Origin: Porphyromonas uenonis 60-3
GTDB lineage: Bacteria > Bacteroidota > Bacteroidia > Bacteroidales > Porphyromonadaceae
Direction of reading: 5' to 3'
Length of the DNA stretch: 54,816 nucleotides
NCBI RefSeq assembly: GCF_000174775.1
Contig: NZ_ACLR01000176.1
Location: 1-54,816 of the forward strand
Below the pieces are notes generated by a model, which was not told the DNA's origin, did not search any database, and worked only from the letters and a program-made list of their open reading frames with translations. The position numbers were made by a program, and so were the translations under genes. Positions within the stretch are counted from its first letter, which is position 1. Every line of letters begins with the position of its first letter. Positions 45,309-54,639 of this stretch are shown here, in pieces.

Positions 45309-46316
45309 GTGACGCTTTCCGTCTCTAGTGAGCAGTACACGCGATGGTGTGCTGAGACACCTTCGCTACCACTCTATGCGCAGCCCTGGTGGCTATGCGC
45401 AGCTGCGGGGAGGAAGGATCTGTCGGTGCTCTCTACAGCAGGGACTAAGGAAGGCGCTCCGACACTGGTGTGGCCTCTCTTTATGCCTACGCAACGGCAC
45501 CTGATCGTGCCTCCTTACTGTCAGTTTGCGGGGCCACTGAGTGATCGTTCGGGAGCAGTGGGGGAGGACCCTTTTGATCGAGATCGATACATTGCTCACC
45601 TCGCCGCTATGAAAGCGCTTAGCGAGGCGCTCCCCTCATCACTACATTATATAGAGGCGCACTTACCGCTCGACTATTGGGACTGGCTCCCGTGTGAGAC
45701 GCCTGCGGGAGCCTGGCGTAGCTCGGTCGCCTATACGCATCTTCTAGACTTGGCGCAAAGGTCACCCCAAGAGCTGTACAATAGTTTGATCCAGCGAAAG
45801 GTGCGTCGCGCCACTGCCTTAGGTCTACGAGAACTTTGGGCTGAGGAGACGAATGTGGCAACTTGTGCGGAAATGCTGGTGGAGCTCTGTCGCAAGAGCT
45901 TGCAGCGTAGCGGTGGAGACCGTCTCTGCGCCTCCTCGCTGAGGCGCCTGGTGACGGCTGCTGTGGCACATCGGCAGGGTGCCGTCCTGCTTCTGCTCTC
46001 ACCACAGACGGAGGAGCCTGTGGCTGGAGCTTTTGTGGCATATCATGCTGGCACTGCCTATTACATTGCGGGGGGACAGGATAGGACGCCTGAGGGCGAG
46101 GATGCGATGGCTCTGCTACTGGATAGGCTCATCGTATGGAGCCGAGAGGCGGGGTGTCACACCTTTGACTTTGAGGGATCAATGCAGGCAGGCATCGCCT
46201 TCTTCTTTCGCAGTTTCGGAGCTGTGCCACACCCTTACCTGCGTCTACAGGCGGGGCGTCAGACGCTGCCCATGCGTCTGCAATTGCGTCGGTACTATCT
46301 ACGGTATCTCTATTGA
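45309..46316 (+). CDS. FemAB/GNAT-like acyltransferase
   Basis: 335 residues with a GTG start (45309), chosen because it lies just after the previous stop and no ATG precedes the first conserved block. PWWLCAAAG, FAGPLSD and LQRKVRRATALG-type residues, then PVAGAFVAYHAGTAYYIAGG and FDFEGSMQAGIAFFFRSFG, match the FemAB-like Acetyltransf_6 group. Such enzymes add amino acids or acyl groups to cell-envelope precursors; the substrate is not predictable. It lies 9 nt before the deacetylase gene. Confidence 0.7.
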   Translation: MTLSVSSEQYTRWCAETPSLPLYAQPWWLCAAAGRKDLSVLSTAGTKEGAPTLVWPLFMPTQRHLIVPPYCQFAGPLSDRSGAVGEDPFDRDRYIAHLAAMKALSEALPSSLHYIEAHLPLDYWDWLPCETPAGAWRSSVAYTHLLDLAQRSPQELYNSLIQRKVRRATALGLRELWAEETNVATCAEMLVELCRKSLQRSGGDRLCASSLRRLVTAAVAHRQGAVLLLLSPQTEEPVAGAFVAYHAGTAYYIAGGQDRTPEGEDAMALLLDRLIVWSREAGCHTFDFEGSMQAGIAFFFRSFGAVPHPYLRLQAGRQTLPMRLQLRRYYLRYLY

Positions 46317-46325
46317 CTTATCTAT

Positions 46326-47717
46326 ATGCGACACTACGAGGCGACAGAATATATCCTCTCCTTCCTACTCGGAGATGCGATCCCGCTCGACATCTCGGGC
46401 AAGATCCGCATCTCGCGTCACGCTCAGATGCAGCGCTCTCCCGACTACGTCGCCTACTGCCGGCCTGAGGAGGCGAAGCCGTATCATCGTGTGGTGATCG
46501 TGCCGTCGGGCTTCTTTGACTATGAGCAGTACGGGCGTGCCGAGTCAATGCCTACACTACCTCTCGCCGAGTGGCATGGGATGCCGCTACTCTTTGGGGA
46601 GCCTCGCGAGGAGAGCTTAGAGACGCCTTATGGCACACGTCTTATTATCTACGCAGACCTCGTGGCGAGTAGCTACTTCCTACTGTCTCGCTACGAAGAA
46701 ATGTACTATCGCAAGCGGAGGGATCAGCATGGTCGCTTCCCAGGACGGGAGTCGCTGGGCTATCGTGCGGGCTTTCTGGAGCGTCCACTGGTGGATGAGT
46801 ATGCTGCGGAGCTACGACGACTGATGAGTGAGATAGGTCTGGCGGTACAGCCGATGGAGCCCGGCTTTAGCTCGGTGTCGCTCACACATGATCTAGACCA
46901 ACCCTACTACAGCTCGGGTGTGCGGGGCTTCCTGCGCCTCCTCCTCAAGGAGCGTCTCTCGCTACGGGCCGCTTATCGCAATACGTTCTCGCGGGCTAGT
47001 GAGGATCTCTTCTTTAGCTATGGTCGCTTCCTAGATTGGAATGTGGAGACACAGCGTAAGTGTGCTAGCCCTGTGCGAACGATCTTTTTCATCAAAACTC
47101 CTAGTCCGCATCCACTGGACAAACCAAACTACACGCTACGCAATCATAAGATAGCAGCCATCATGCGGTTGGCACGGAGACGCAAGGTAGAGTTTGGTCT
47201 CCATCTAAACCTCTACTGCTCGGAGCATCCAGATGCGGTGGAAGCGGCTAAGGAAGAGCTGGAGAAAGAGCTGGGCGAGCCCGTAACCTGCTCTCGTCAT
47301 CACTACCTAGCAGTGCGTGAGCCTGAGGACTACAATGCACTCCTCGGGGCTGGCATCTATCATGACTACTCCATGAGCTACGCTGATGTGGCGGGCTTTA
47401 GGCTGGGGACGTCGCGTCCTGTGCGCTTTATCAATCCTCAGAGCATGGTGGTCACGGACTTGATCCTGCACCCGCTCACGGTGATGGACTACACGCTACA
47501 TGATGAGAAGTATATGCACCTCGACTATGCAGAGGCTGAGCGGGTGGCTCTGGCAATGATCGATCAGACGTATCGGTATCATGGCGAGGTGACGCTACTC
47601 TTTCACAATGAGAACCTGCTGCTAGACGATCCGCACATTTACCACACACGTCTCTACAGAGCTTTGTTGCGACAGATCATCAAGCTCTCGCCTGCGACGG
47701 ACATCGTTGGGCTATAG
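46326..47717 (+). CDS. Polysaccharide deacetylase family protein
   Basis: 463 residues. Around 186-191 SLTHDLD gives the Asp-Asp/His metal-site pattern of NodB-like deacetylases (T187, H188, D189, D191). FGLHLNLYCSEH supplies the second His block. The N-terminal ~180 residues form a separate domain typical of the longer Bacteroidetes members. It probably removes acetyl groups from a surface or capsule glycan. No signal peptide is visible, so it may act in the cytoplasm on a precursor. It is sandwiched between an acyltransferase and a glycosyltransferase. Confidence 0.75.
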   Translation: MRHYEATEYILSFLLGDAIPLDISGKIRISRHAQMQRSPDYVAYCRPEEAKPYHRVVIVPSGFFDYEQYGRAESMPTLPLAEWHGMPLLFGEPREESLETPYGTRLIIYADLVASSYFLLSRYEEMYYRKRRDQHGRFPGRESLGYRAGFLERPLVDEYAAELRRLMSEIGLAVQPMEPGFSSVSLTHDLDQPYYSSGVRGFLRLLLKERLSLRAAYRNTFSRASEDLFFSYGRFLDWNVETQRKCASPVRTIFFIKTPSPHPLDKPNYTLRNHKIAAIMRLARRRKVEFGLHLNLYCSEHPDAVEAAKEELEKELGEPVTCSRHHYLAVREPEDYNALLGAGIYHDYSMSYADVAGFRLGTSRPVRFINPQSMVVTDLILHPLTVMDYTLHDEKYMHLDYAEAERVALAMIDQTYRYHGEVTLLFHNENLLLDDPHIYHTRLYRALLRQIIKLSPATDIVGL

Positions 47718-47730
47718 TCCTTGCGCTCCT

Positions 47731-48996
47731 ATGCTTCCTCACCGTATCCTGCTACTGACCGACCTGCTCCCCCCACAGTTTGCGCCTCGCATCACGGCAC
47801 TCCTGCAGCGCCTCCCCCAGCAAGAGTGGCAGGTGGACGTGGTGAGCGAAGAGATCAGAGGGGATCACCAAGGCTCTCACGGCTCTGTGGAGCGCACGAG
47901 TAGTTTGCCTGCACACCGTCTAGAGCGTGTGCCATTAGCCCCCAAGAGGGGAAGGTCGCTCTATGCGCTCGCTGATGCGCTCTGGCAGGTGAAGAGCAGG
48001 CGCTTCGTACGGCACTTGCGTCAGCATTACGACTTGACACAATACGAACTAATCGTGGGAATGAGCTATCGCACCTTCCCGCTCCCAGCTGTCGCTCGCT
48101 TGGCACGGCAAACGGGGTTACCCGCTGTGATGGACTGCCGAGACATCGTCGAGGAGTACACGCCCGAGGGCTTTCTCCCAGCACCGCTACCACGCTGGCT
48201 ACCTTTACGCCGAAAGCTCTACAGCTGGCTTCGAGCACGCTTCATCAAAGCTCGGACAGAAGCGCTGCGCCAAGCCTCCGCCATCGTGACTGTCTCCGAG
48301 TGGCACCGCAATCTGTTGCAAGAGCTCCATCCAGAGCAGCGAGTCCTCTGCATACCGAATGGATATGACGAGGGGCTCTTCGTAGCACAGCCCGAGCGGT
48401 CCCCACAGTTACCGCTACGCATCGTCTATACGGGACGTCTCCTATCGCTAGAGATGCGGGACCCGACGTTGCTTCTAGAGGCGCTACAAGAGGAGGCGCT
48501 AGACAAGTGGGTCCAGCGTGGAGCTGTTGAGGTGCATTGGTATTGTGACAACGCTTCGCAGCAGCTCCTTGAGCAACTCCTAGAGGCGTACTCTCCTAGT
48601 GTACGAGCTGCGCAGCACTTTCACGCGATGGTGCCTTACGCTGAGGTGCCAAAGCTACTGGCTCAGGCCGATATGCTCCTCCTCTTAGGCCGTCGTGAGC
48701 AACCTGAGGGACCACACGGGATGGTGACGACCAAGCTCTTTGAGGCGATGGCAATGCGTCGGCCTATCCTGATGGTGGAGAGCGACGAAAGCGTTGTGGC
48801 GCAGATCCTCCGAGCGCATGGTGGAGCGCTCGCTGCTACCGATGTAGCGCAGGTCGTAGCGTTTGTCGCTCGTCACTTGGAGCGTCTAGAGCGTGGCGAG
48901 GCGCTACCGAGAGAGACCTTTACCGACCACTATCAGCAGTATACACGAGGGGCGATGGCGGAGGCTTTCGTGCAGCTCTTCCGTACGCTCGTCTGA
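47731..48996 (+). CDS. Glycosyltransferase, family 4-like
   Basis: 421 residues from the ATG at 47731; a TTG at 47707 overlapping the previous stop is less likely. The N-terminal Rossmann half begins MLPHRILLLTDLLPPQFAPR. The C-terminal half has IPNGYDEGLF, IVYTGRL and GMVTTKLFEAMAMRRPIL, the usual sugar-nucleotide site of GT-B enzymes. It would extend a surface glycan at the cytoplasmic face. It begins 13 nt after the deacetylase gene, which supports a small envelope-glycan operon (45309-48996). Confidence 0.8.
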   Translation: MLPHRILLLTDLLPPQFAPRITALLQRLPQQEWQVDVVSEEIRGDHQGSHGSVERTSSLPAHRLERVPLAPKRGRSLYALADALWQVKSRRFVRHLRQHYDLTQYELIVGMSYRTFPLPAVARLARQTGLPAVMDCRDIVEEYTPEGFLPAPLPRWLPLRRKLYSWLRARFIKARTEALRQASAIVTVSEWHRNLLQELHPEQRVLCIPNGYDEGLFVAQPERSPQLPLRIVYTGRLLSLEMRDPTLLLEALQEEALDKWVQRGAVEVHWYCDNASQQLLEQLLEAYSPSVRAAQHFHAMVPYAEVPKLLAQADMLLLLGRREQPEGPHGMVTTKLFEAMAMRRPILMVESDESVVAQILRAHGGALAATDVAQVVAFVARHLERLERGEALPRETFTDHYQQYTRGAMAEAFVQLFRTLV

Positions 48997-49028
48997 GTGC
49001 TTTCTTTTTCTCTAGAGGTACTAAACGA

Positions 49029-49065
49029 ATCAAGCCCAGCAAACGAAGAGTCTGCTGGGCTTGAT
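49029..49065. terminator. Bidirectional terminator hairpin
   Basis: ATCAAGCCCAGCA (49029-49041) and TGCTGGGCTTGAT (49053-49065) form a perfect 13-bp stem between the convergent glycosyltransferase and rubrerythrin genes. No long T-run. Confidence 0.7.
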
Positions 49066-49096
49066 CTGTATAGGCGGACAGCCTATGCGATACGTA

Positions 49097-49678
49097 TTAG
49101 AAGTTTTCTGCCATTGGTTCAAAGAACTCCTGTGGGTGAGCACAAGCGGGACACTTAGCGGGAGCCTTCTTTGCCTTGACCACGAAGCCGCAGTTACGGC
49201 ACTGCCAGTAGATCTCCTCGTCACGCTCGAAGTACTTGCCAGACTCGACACGCTCTAGGAGCTTGAGGTAGCGCATCTCGTGCTGATGCTCAGCCTTGGC
49301 TACGTTGCGATAGACGGCAGCAATTTCTTTAAATCCCTCCTCGTCTGCGATGTCAGCGAACTCAGGATACATCTCCTCAGCCTCGCAGTGCTCACCAGCA
49401 GCTGCAGCCTTGAGGTTCTCAGCAGTGGTGCCGATGACACCAGCAGGGAAGGCTGCGGTGATCTCTAGCTCACCACCCTCGAGGAACTTGAAGAAGCGCT
49501 TAGCGTGCTCCTTCTCCTGATCAGCAGTCTCTAGGAAGACAGCCTCGATCTGACGATATCCCTCCTTGCGAGCTACTCCGGCGAAGTATGTATAGCGATT
49601 TCTAGCTTGAGACTCTCCAGCAAATGACTTGAGGAGGTTCTGTTCGGTACGTGTACCTTTGATTGATTTTGTACTCAT
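49097..49678 (-). CDS. Rubrerythrin
   Basis: 193 residues from the ATG at 49678 (MSTKSIKGTRTEQNLLKSFA). The ferritin-like domain has the paired E..RN and E..H di-iron ligands (SFAGESQARNRYTYF, ADQEKEHAKRFF, EMYPEFADIADEEG). The C-terminal rubredoxin domain has CRNCG and CPACAHPQ. It reduces hydrogen peroxide in the cytoplasm of anaerobes. It has its own promoter. Confidence 0.95.
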   Translation of the reverse strand: MSTKSIKGTRTEQNLLKSFAGESQARNRYTYFAGVARKEGYRQIEAVFLETADQEKEHAKRFFKFLEGGELEITAAFPAGVIGTTAENLKAAAAGEHCEAEEMYPEFADIADEEGFKEIAAVYRNVAKAEHQHEMRYLKLLERVESGKYFERDEEIYWQCRNCGFVVKAKKAPAKCPACAHPQEFFEPMAENF

Positions 49679-49719
49679 ATATAGGTATTCTAAAAGGTTA
49701 AGCGGTTTTATTACCACCA

Positions 49720-49751
49720 CAAAGATACCTATTTATTGTGAGCTATGCAAA
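49720..49751 (-). promoter_or_regulatory. Promoter of the rubrerythrin gene
   Basis: Minus strand: TTTG (49748-49751), 20 nt, TATCTTTG (49720-49727). A full consensus match about 42 nt before the chosen ATG. Confidence 0.75.
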
Positions 49752-49789
49752 TCTTGTGCGCCTCTATCAGAGAGATTTGCGGAAAAGAG

Positions 49790-49797
49790 TATCTTTG
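49790..49797 (+). promoter_or_regulatory. -7 element before the DUF2130 gene
   Basis: TATCTTTG, 43 nt before the ATG at 49841. The -33 element is not clear. Confidence 0.45.
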
Positions 49798-49840
49798 TCT
49801 TCACCTGAATCAACCTTTTTAGAGAGACCTGAGATAAGAT

Positions 49841-51154
49841 ATGCACGAATTGATTTGTCCGAATTGCAATAAGCCGTTTAGTATTGACGAGCGTGGCTAT
49901 GCGCAGCTCCTAGAGCAGGTGCGTGGCGAGGCTTTTGACAAGGCGCTCGCTGAGCGGATCGCACTCGTAGAGGAGCGGAGCCGACAGGGGCAGCAGCTCG
50001 CCGTGGCGCAGGCTGAGGCGACACTCAAGGAGCGACTGGCACAGCGAGACACCGAGCTGGCGCAGCTCCAGAGCAGACTAGACGCTATGGGAGAGAAGAG
50101 CCAAGCGGAGCTACGACTAGCGCTGGCAGACAAGGAGAAAACGATCACGGAGCTCCACGCAGAGCTGGCGCAGCAAGAGAGCTTGCGGGATAACGAACGC
50201 CTAAAAGCCCAGGCTGAGAGCCAGAAAGCGCTACAAGCTAAGGAGCAGGAGATCGTCGTGCTACGATCTCAGGCGGAGCTGCAGAGTAAGGAAGCTCAGC
50301 TAGAGCTTAGCCGGCTGCAGGAGCAGCACAAGGAGCAGGAGGAGAGACTGAAGGAGCAGGTGAGCTTTACAGAGATCTCAAGGCGCGTCTCGTCCACCAA
50401 GATGATAGGCGAGACACTGGAGCAGCACTGCGCTCTAGAGTTTGAGCAGAAGCTGAGGACCTTTTACCCCTACGCTTACTTTGAGAAGGACAATGAGGTG
50501 GTCGGTGGCACCAAGGGGGACTTTATCTTTCGTGACTATGCGGGAGAGGGCGAGCCTGAGTACATCTCCATCATGTTTGAGATGAAAAACGAGGCTGACG
50601 AGACAGCCTCGAAGCATCGCAACGAGGACTTTCTCAAGAAGCTCGACGAGGATCGTCGCAAGAAAGGGTGCGAGTATGCCGTCCTCGTGTCGCTCCTAGA
50701 GCCCGACAGCGAGCTCTACAACGGGGGCATCGTGGACAAGTCGCACCGCTACGAGAAGATGTATGTGATCCGCCCCCAATTCTTCGTACCACTGATCACG
50801 CTCCTGGTCTCTGCCTCACGTAAGAGCCTCGATATACGGAAGCAACTCTTCGAGGCGCAGCAACAATCCATCGATATCACACACTTTGAGGAGGATATAG
50901 AGGAGTTCAAGGACAAGTTTGGGCGTAACTATCGCCTAGCGAGCGATAAGTTTAAGAAAGCAATCGAAGAGATCGACAACTCGATCAAGCATTTGCAAAA
51001 GATCAAGGACAATCTCATCGGCAGCGAAAACAACCTGCGCCTAGCCAACGACAAGGCGGAGGGGCTAACCATTCGCAAGCTCACCTACAAGAATCCGACG
51101 ATGCAGGCTAAGTTCAAGGCACTCAAAGCACTTGATCAGTCGTCGGAGGAGTAA
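49841..51154 (+). CDS. DUF2130 protein (RmuC-like, coiled coil)
   Basis: 437 residues. A zinc-ribbon-like start ([13 protein letters not shown]) leads into a long Gln/Glu/Leu coiled coil of about residues 25-180. The DUF2130 domain follows, with [44 protein letters not shown] and [14 protein letters not shown]. The E-x-K and D-F patterns recall PD-(D/E)XK nucleases, so a role in DNA metabolism is plausible but unproven. It ends 5 nt from the convergent purN. Confidence 0.82.
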   Translation: MHELICPNCNKPFSIDERGYAQLLEQVRGEAFDKALAERIALVEERSRQGQQLAVAQAEATLKERLAQRDTELAQLQSRLDAMGEKSQAELRLALADKEKTITELHAELAQQESLRDNERLKAQAESQKALQAKEQEIVVLRSQAELQSKEAQLELSRLQEQHKEQEERLKEQVSFTEISRRVSSTKMIGETLEQHCALEFEQKLRTFYPYAYFEKDNEVVGGTKGDFIFRDYAGEGEPEYISIMFEMKNEADETASKHRNEDFLKKLDEDRRKKGCEYAVLVSLLEPDSELYNGGIVDKSHRYEKMYVIRPQFFVPLITLLVSASRKSLDIRKQLFEAQQQSIDITHFEEDIEEFKDKFGRNYRLASDKFKKAIEEIDNSIKHLQKIKDNLIGSENNLRLANDKAEGLTIRKLTYKNPTMQAKFKALKALDQSSEE

Positions 51155-51159
51155 CCCAA

Positions 51160-51747
51160 CTAAGCTAGTGGCGTAAGGTCGGGACGTGTGAGGTAGTCGG
51201 CGACGACGATAGGGTAGTAGGTGTGCTCGAGGCGATGGATGCGCTCAGCGAGCGTGTCAACCGTGTCATCGGGGTGGACCGCTAGGCGCACCTCGCAGAG
51301 CGTCGAGCCACGATCGTACTCGCCATCGATGAGGTGGATCGTGATGCCACTCACTTTGCAGTGTTCCTCGAGGACACGCTCGTGGACACGGTCGCCATAC
51401 ATTCCCTTGCCCCCATAGTCTGGTAGGAGCCCTGGGTGGATATTGAGGATGCGCCGAGGGAAAGCTCGTAGCAAGCTCTCTGGCACCAAGCCGAGGAAGC
51501 CTGCTAGGACGATAGCTGTCACCTGATATTGCTCTCGGAGTTGCTCGGCAAAGGCAACGTTCGCCATCTCTTTGCGCTGGAAGACGAGAGAGCGTACACC
51601 CAGTCTCTCAGCACGCTGGAGGACTCCGGCGTGAGGATTGTCAGTTGCTATGAGCGCGACGGAAATGTCATCTATATTTGTGAGGTAGTGGACGAGAGCT
51701 TCAGCATTTGTTCCATTGCCCGAGGCGAATATTGCTATGGTTTCCAT
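51160..51747 (-). CDS. purN: Phosphoribosylglycinamide formyltransferase
   Basis: 195 residues from the ATG at 51747 (METIAIFASGNGTNAEALV); a further 19 codons upstream are open but not conserved-looking. ILNIHPGLLPDYGGKGMYG carries the catalytic Asn-His, and the Asp loop is at VSGITIHLIDGEYDRG. It transfers a formyl group from 10-formyl-THF to GAR in purine synthesis. Confidence 0.93.
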   Translation of the reverse strand: METIAIFASGNGTNAEALVHYLTNIDDISVALIATDNPHAGVLQRAERLGVRSLVFQRKEMANVAFAEQLREQYQVTAIVLAGFLGLVPESLLRAFPRRILNIHPGLLPDYGGKGMYGDRVHERVLEEHCKVSGITIHLIDGEYDRGSTLCEVRLAVHPDDTVDTLAERIHRLEHTYYPIVVADYLTRPDLTPLA

Positions 51748-51830
51748 TTTTCTTCGTACATTTGTTGCACATAAGGGGTGCATGTGTGCAAAATGCGACG
51801 GCATTCACACGCTCTGACACCTCTTCTGCA

Positions 51831-51838
51831 CAAAGGTA
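51831..51838 (-). promoter_or_regulatory. -7 element before purN
   Basis: Minus strand TACCTTTG, about 84 nt before the purN ATG. No good -33 match. Confidence 0.4.
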
Positions 51839-51945
51839 CAGCTAAATCTGCGGATACGATACGCTCCTCGCGTGGGGCGACCAGCAGAGCTACGCTACCG
51901 ACCCAATATGACTAATCAATTATTCATCAAATAACCTATTAAGCA

Positions 51946-52185
51946 ATGAACGCAGAAGTAGAAAGCAAGGTCAAAGACCTAATAGCAGACAAGCTCAACG
52001 TTGAGCTCTCAGAGGTAACTCGTGAGGCAAACTTCACCACCGATCTCGGTGCTGACTCTCTTGACACGGTCGAGTTGATGATGGCCTTCGAGAAGGAGTT
52101 TGATATGACCATCCCCGATGAGGAGGCTGAGGGTATCAAGACCGTTGGCGACGCTATCGACTACATCGAGAAGCAGCTAGCTTAA
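51946..52185 (+). CDS. acpP: Acyl carrier protein
   Basis: 79 residues. The phosphopantetheine serine is Ser38 in [16 protein letters not shown]. Acidic, four-helix product of normal length. It carries acyl chains for FabF, encoded 240 nt downstream. Confidence 0.97.
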   Translation: MNAEVESKVKDLIADKLNVELSEVTREANFTTDLGADSLDTVELMMAFEKEFDMTIPDEEAEGIKTVGDAIDYIEKQLA

Positions 52186-52424
52186 TCCATCTAGAGGAGT
52201 ATACGCAGTAGAGCTCTTCTCATCATACGATACGGAGGTGTCGCCGCATAGTTGCGTGACGCTCTCCTAACTAAAGTACAAAGCCCGAGGGCAAGTCTCA
52301 GATCTCCCAGCATGGGTGCTGGGCTTGTCCTCGTGTACTTCTCATCATTCAGTTTACACCGCTAGGATCTGTTGCACACAGCAACAGACACCTCATATAC
52401 TGACGCTTGACTTTGATATAGCCT
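52186..52424 (+). promoter_or_regulatory. acpP-fabF spacer with two hairpins
   Basis: A large stem at 52274-52340 pairs AAGTAC / GTACTT, CGAGG / CCTCG, CAAG / CTTG and CCCAGC / GCTGGG. A second perfect hairpin, TCTGTTGC / GCAACAGA around ACACA, lies at 52368-52388. No gene. The first may terminate or attenuate acpP transcripts; the second is near the fabF start. Confidence 0.5.
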
Positions 52425-53678
52425 ATGCAATTTAACAGAGTAGTCGTGACTGGCCTAGGTGCCATCACCCCCATTGGCAATGATGCTCCTACCACTTGGC
52501 AAAACCTGCTAGCGGGCAAGAGTGGAGCAGCTCCCATCACACAGTTTGATGCCTCCAAGTTCAAGACCCAGTTTGCCTGTGAGGTCAAGGGCTTCAATCC
52601 CGAAGACCACTTTGACCGCAAAGAGGTACGTCGCTATGATCGATACACTCAGCTCGCTCTGGTAGCAACAAAAGAGGCGATCGCAGACTCCGCTGTAGAC
52701 CTAGAGCATGTTGACAAAAACGAGGTCGGTGTCATCATCAGCGCAGGTATCGGAGGCCTAGAAACCTTCCAAGAGGAGATCCTGCAGTATGATCCTGAGC
52801 GAGGACCTCGCTTCAATCCCTTCTTCATCCCGAAGATGATCTCCGACATCGCTGCTGGACTCGTATCTATTGAGTACGGCTTCCACGGTCCCAACTACAG
52901 CGTCGCCTCAGCTTGTGCCTCCTCGACGAATGCTATCATCGACGCAGCTATCATGATACGCCTAGGCAAGGCTAAGATGATGGTCGCAGGCGGTAGCGAG
53001 GCCGCTGTGACAGTCGCTGGTATCGGTGGCTTTAATGCGATGCACGCCCTCTCTACCCGCAACGACTCTCCCGAGACAGCCTCTCGGCCCTTCAGTGCTA
53101 GCCGCGATGGCTTCGTACTAGGCGAGGGTGCCGCTATCCTTATACTAGAGGAGTATGAGCATGCAGTCGCTCGTGGAGCTAAGATCTATGCCGAGTTTGC
53201 CGGCTTCGGACTATCAGCCGATGCGTATCACCTGACTGCCAGCCACCCCGAGGGACTAGGCGCCAAGCTCGTGATGACCCGCGCACTAGAGGATGCCGGC
53301 ATGAAGCCCGAAGATGTAGACTATATCAACGTCCACGGTACCTCAACACCTGTTGGTGACGCTTCAGAGGTCAAAGCTATCCAAAGCGTCTGGGGCGACA
53401 AAGCTTACGATCTCAATATCAGCTCCTCCAAGTCTATGACCGGACACCTCCTCGGTGCTACAGGAGCGCTAGAGGCGATGGCTATCGTCAAGTCTATTCA
53501 GGAGGATGTCGTCACACCAACCATCAATCATGAGCCTGGTGACGAAGACGATCAGATAGACTACAAGCTCAACTTTACCTTTGACAAGGCGCAAAAGCGT
53601 ACTGTCAACGTAGCCATGAGCAATACCTTTGGCTTCGGCGGTCACAACGCTTGCGTCATCTTCAAGAAGATCCAGTAA
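52425..53678 (+). CDS. fabF: 3-oxoacyl-ACP synthase II
   Basis: 417 residues, thiolase fold. The nucleophile is Cys164 in YSVASACASSTNAI, with the two histidines in INVHGTSTPVGD and SKSMTGHLLGATGA. It elongates acyl-ACP with malonyl-ACP. Gene order acpP-fabF-rnc is common in bacteria. Confidence 0.97.
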   Translation: MQFNRVVVTGLGAITPIGNDAPTTWQNLLAGKSGAAPITQFDASKFKTQFACEVKGFNPEDHFDRKEVRRYDRYTQLALVATKEAIADSAVDLEHVDKNEVGVIISAGIGGLETFQEEILQYDPERGPRFNPFFIPKMISDIAAGLVSIEYGFHGPNYSVASACASSTNAIIDAAIMIRLGKAKMMVAGGSEAAVTVAGIGGFNAMHALSTRNDSPETASRPFSASRDGFVLGEGAAILILEEYEHAVARGAKIYAEFAGFGLSADAYHLTASHPEGLGAKLVMTRALEDAGMKPEDVDYINVHGTSTPVGDASEVKAIQSVWGDKAYDLNISSSKSMTGHLLGATGALEAMAIVKSIQEDVVTPTINHEPGDEDDQIDYKLNFTFDKAQKRTVNVAMSNTFGFGGHNACVIFKKIQ

Positions 53679-53714
53679 GCGCACCCGCACCGTATCAACT
53701 CATGACACTGTATC

Positions 53715-53775
53715 AGCGATACCCCCTCACGCACGTTGCTTTAGAGCCGACGAGTATGGAGGGGTATCGCTTTTT
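53715..53775 (+). terminator. Rho-independent terminator after fabF
   Basis: AGCGATACCCC (53715-53725) pairs with GGGGTATCGCT (53761-53771), followed by a T5 run. The loop is long (about 35 nt). Confidence 0.75.
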
Positions 53776-53799
53776 GGGGTCTTCTAGAGAGCGACGGCT

Positions 53800-54609
53800 A
53801 TGAGATTCTTTCGTACCTCTAGGACTAGATCCCTGCTCCGAGAGCTGGGCGAGCGCTGGCAGCACTGGTGGCGTAAGATGCGTGGGGGCACCTCGCAGCG
53901 CACACCAGATCTGACCTCGCTCTTTGACCGGATAGGCATCGTGCCCGTCCGCACAGACCTCTACCTCCTAGCGATGCGCCACCGCTCCTGCACCATCATC
54001 GGGGAGGGTGGGGAGAAGCTCAATAATGAGCGACTTGAGTTCCTCGGCGATGCCGTCCTCGAAGCCTCCATCTGCACCTACCTTTACCACCTCCACCCCA
54101 CATGGGACGAAGGTGATCTGAGCAAGTGCAAGAGCTCGCTCGTGAGCCGCCCCGTCAATAACGAGGTAGGCCGTCGCCTGCATCTAGAGCGCTATATCAT
54201 CATGGTGCCGAGCGCCTTGGACAACTCGGTAGACATCTACGGCAACACCGTCGAGGCGCTCATCGGAGCCATCTACCTCGATCAGGGCTATGCCCGTACG
54301 CAAGATTTCGTCCGAGACTACATCCTCCCCACCTACCGAGACATGCGGGAGCATACGGTGGCGAGCATTCAGAACTATAAGAGCGAACTCATCGAGTGGG
54401 TTCAGAAGCATCACCTGTCCCACGAGTTTCGTCTTGAAGAGCATCAGACGATGCCTCACGATCACTTCATCTACAGCGTTTGGATCGATGGCAAGCCCGT
54501 AGGCCGAGGCGCCGGTAGTAGCAAGAAGCGCGCCCAGCAAGAGGCCGCACGTGACACCCTCGAGCTACTCAAGCAAGCCTACTCAGCCATACAGAGTCGC
54601 ACTAGCTAG
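53800..54609 (+). CDS. rnc: Ribonuclease III
   Basis: 269 residues. The catalytic signature NERLEFLGDAVLEA is followed by the dsRBD at the C-terminus (NYKSELIEWVQKHHLSHEF and GAGSSKKRAQQEAARDTLEL). The N-terminal ~35 residues are an Arg-rich extension. It processes rRNA and double-stranded RNA. Confidence 0.95.
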   Translation: MRFFRTSRTRSLLRELGERWQHWWRKMRGGTSQRTPDLTSLFDRIGIVPVRTDLYLLAMRHRSCTIIGEGGEKLNNERLEFLGDAVLEASICTYLYHLHPTWDEGDLSKCKSSLVSRPVNNEVGRRLHLERYIIMVPSALDNSVDIYGNTVEALIGAIYLDQGYARTQDFVRDYILPTYRDMREHTVASIQNYKSELIEWVQKHHLSHEFRLEEHQTMPHDHFIYSVWIDGKPVGRGAGSSKKRAQQEAARDTLELLKQAYSAIQSRTS

Positions 54610-54639
54610 CCCCGCTCCTTACGAGGGTGGGAAAAAAAA

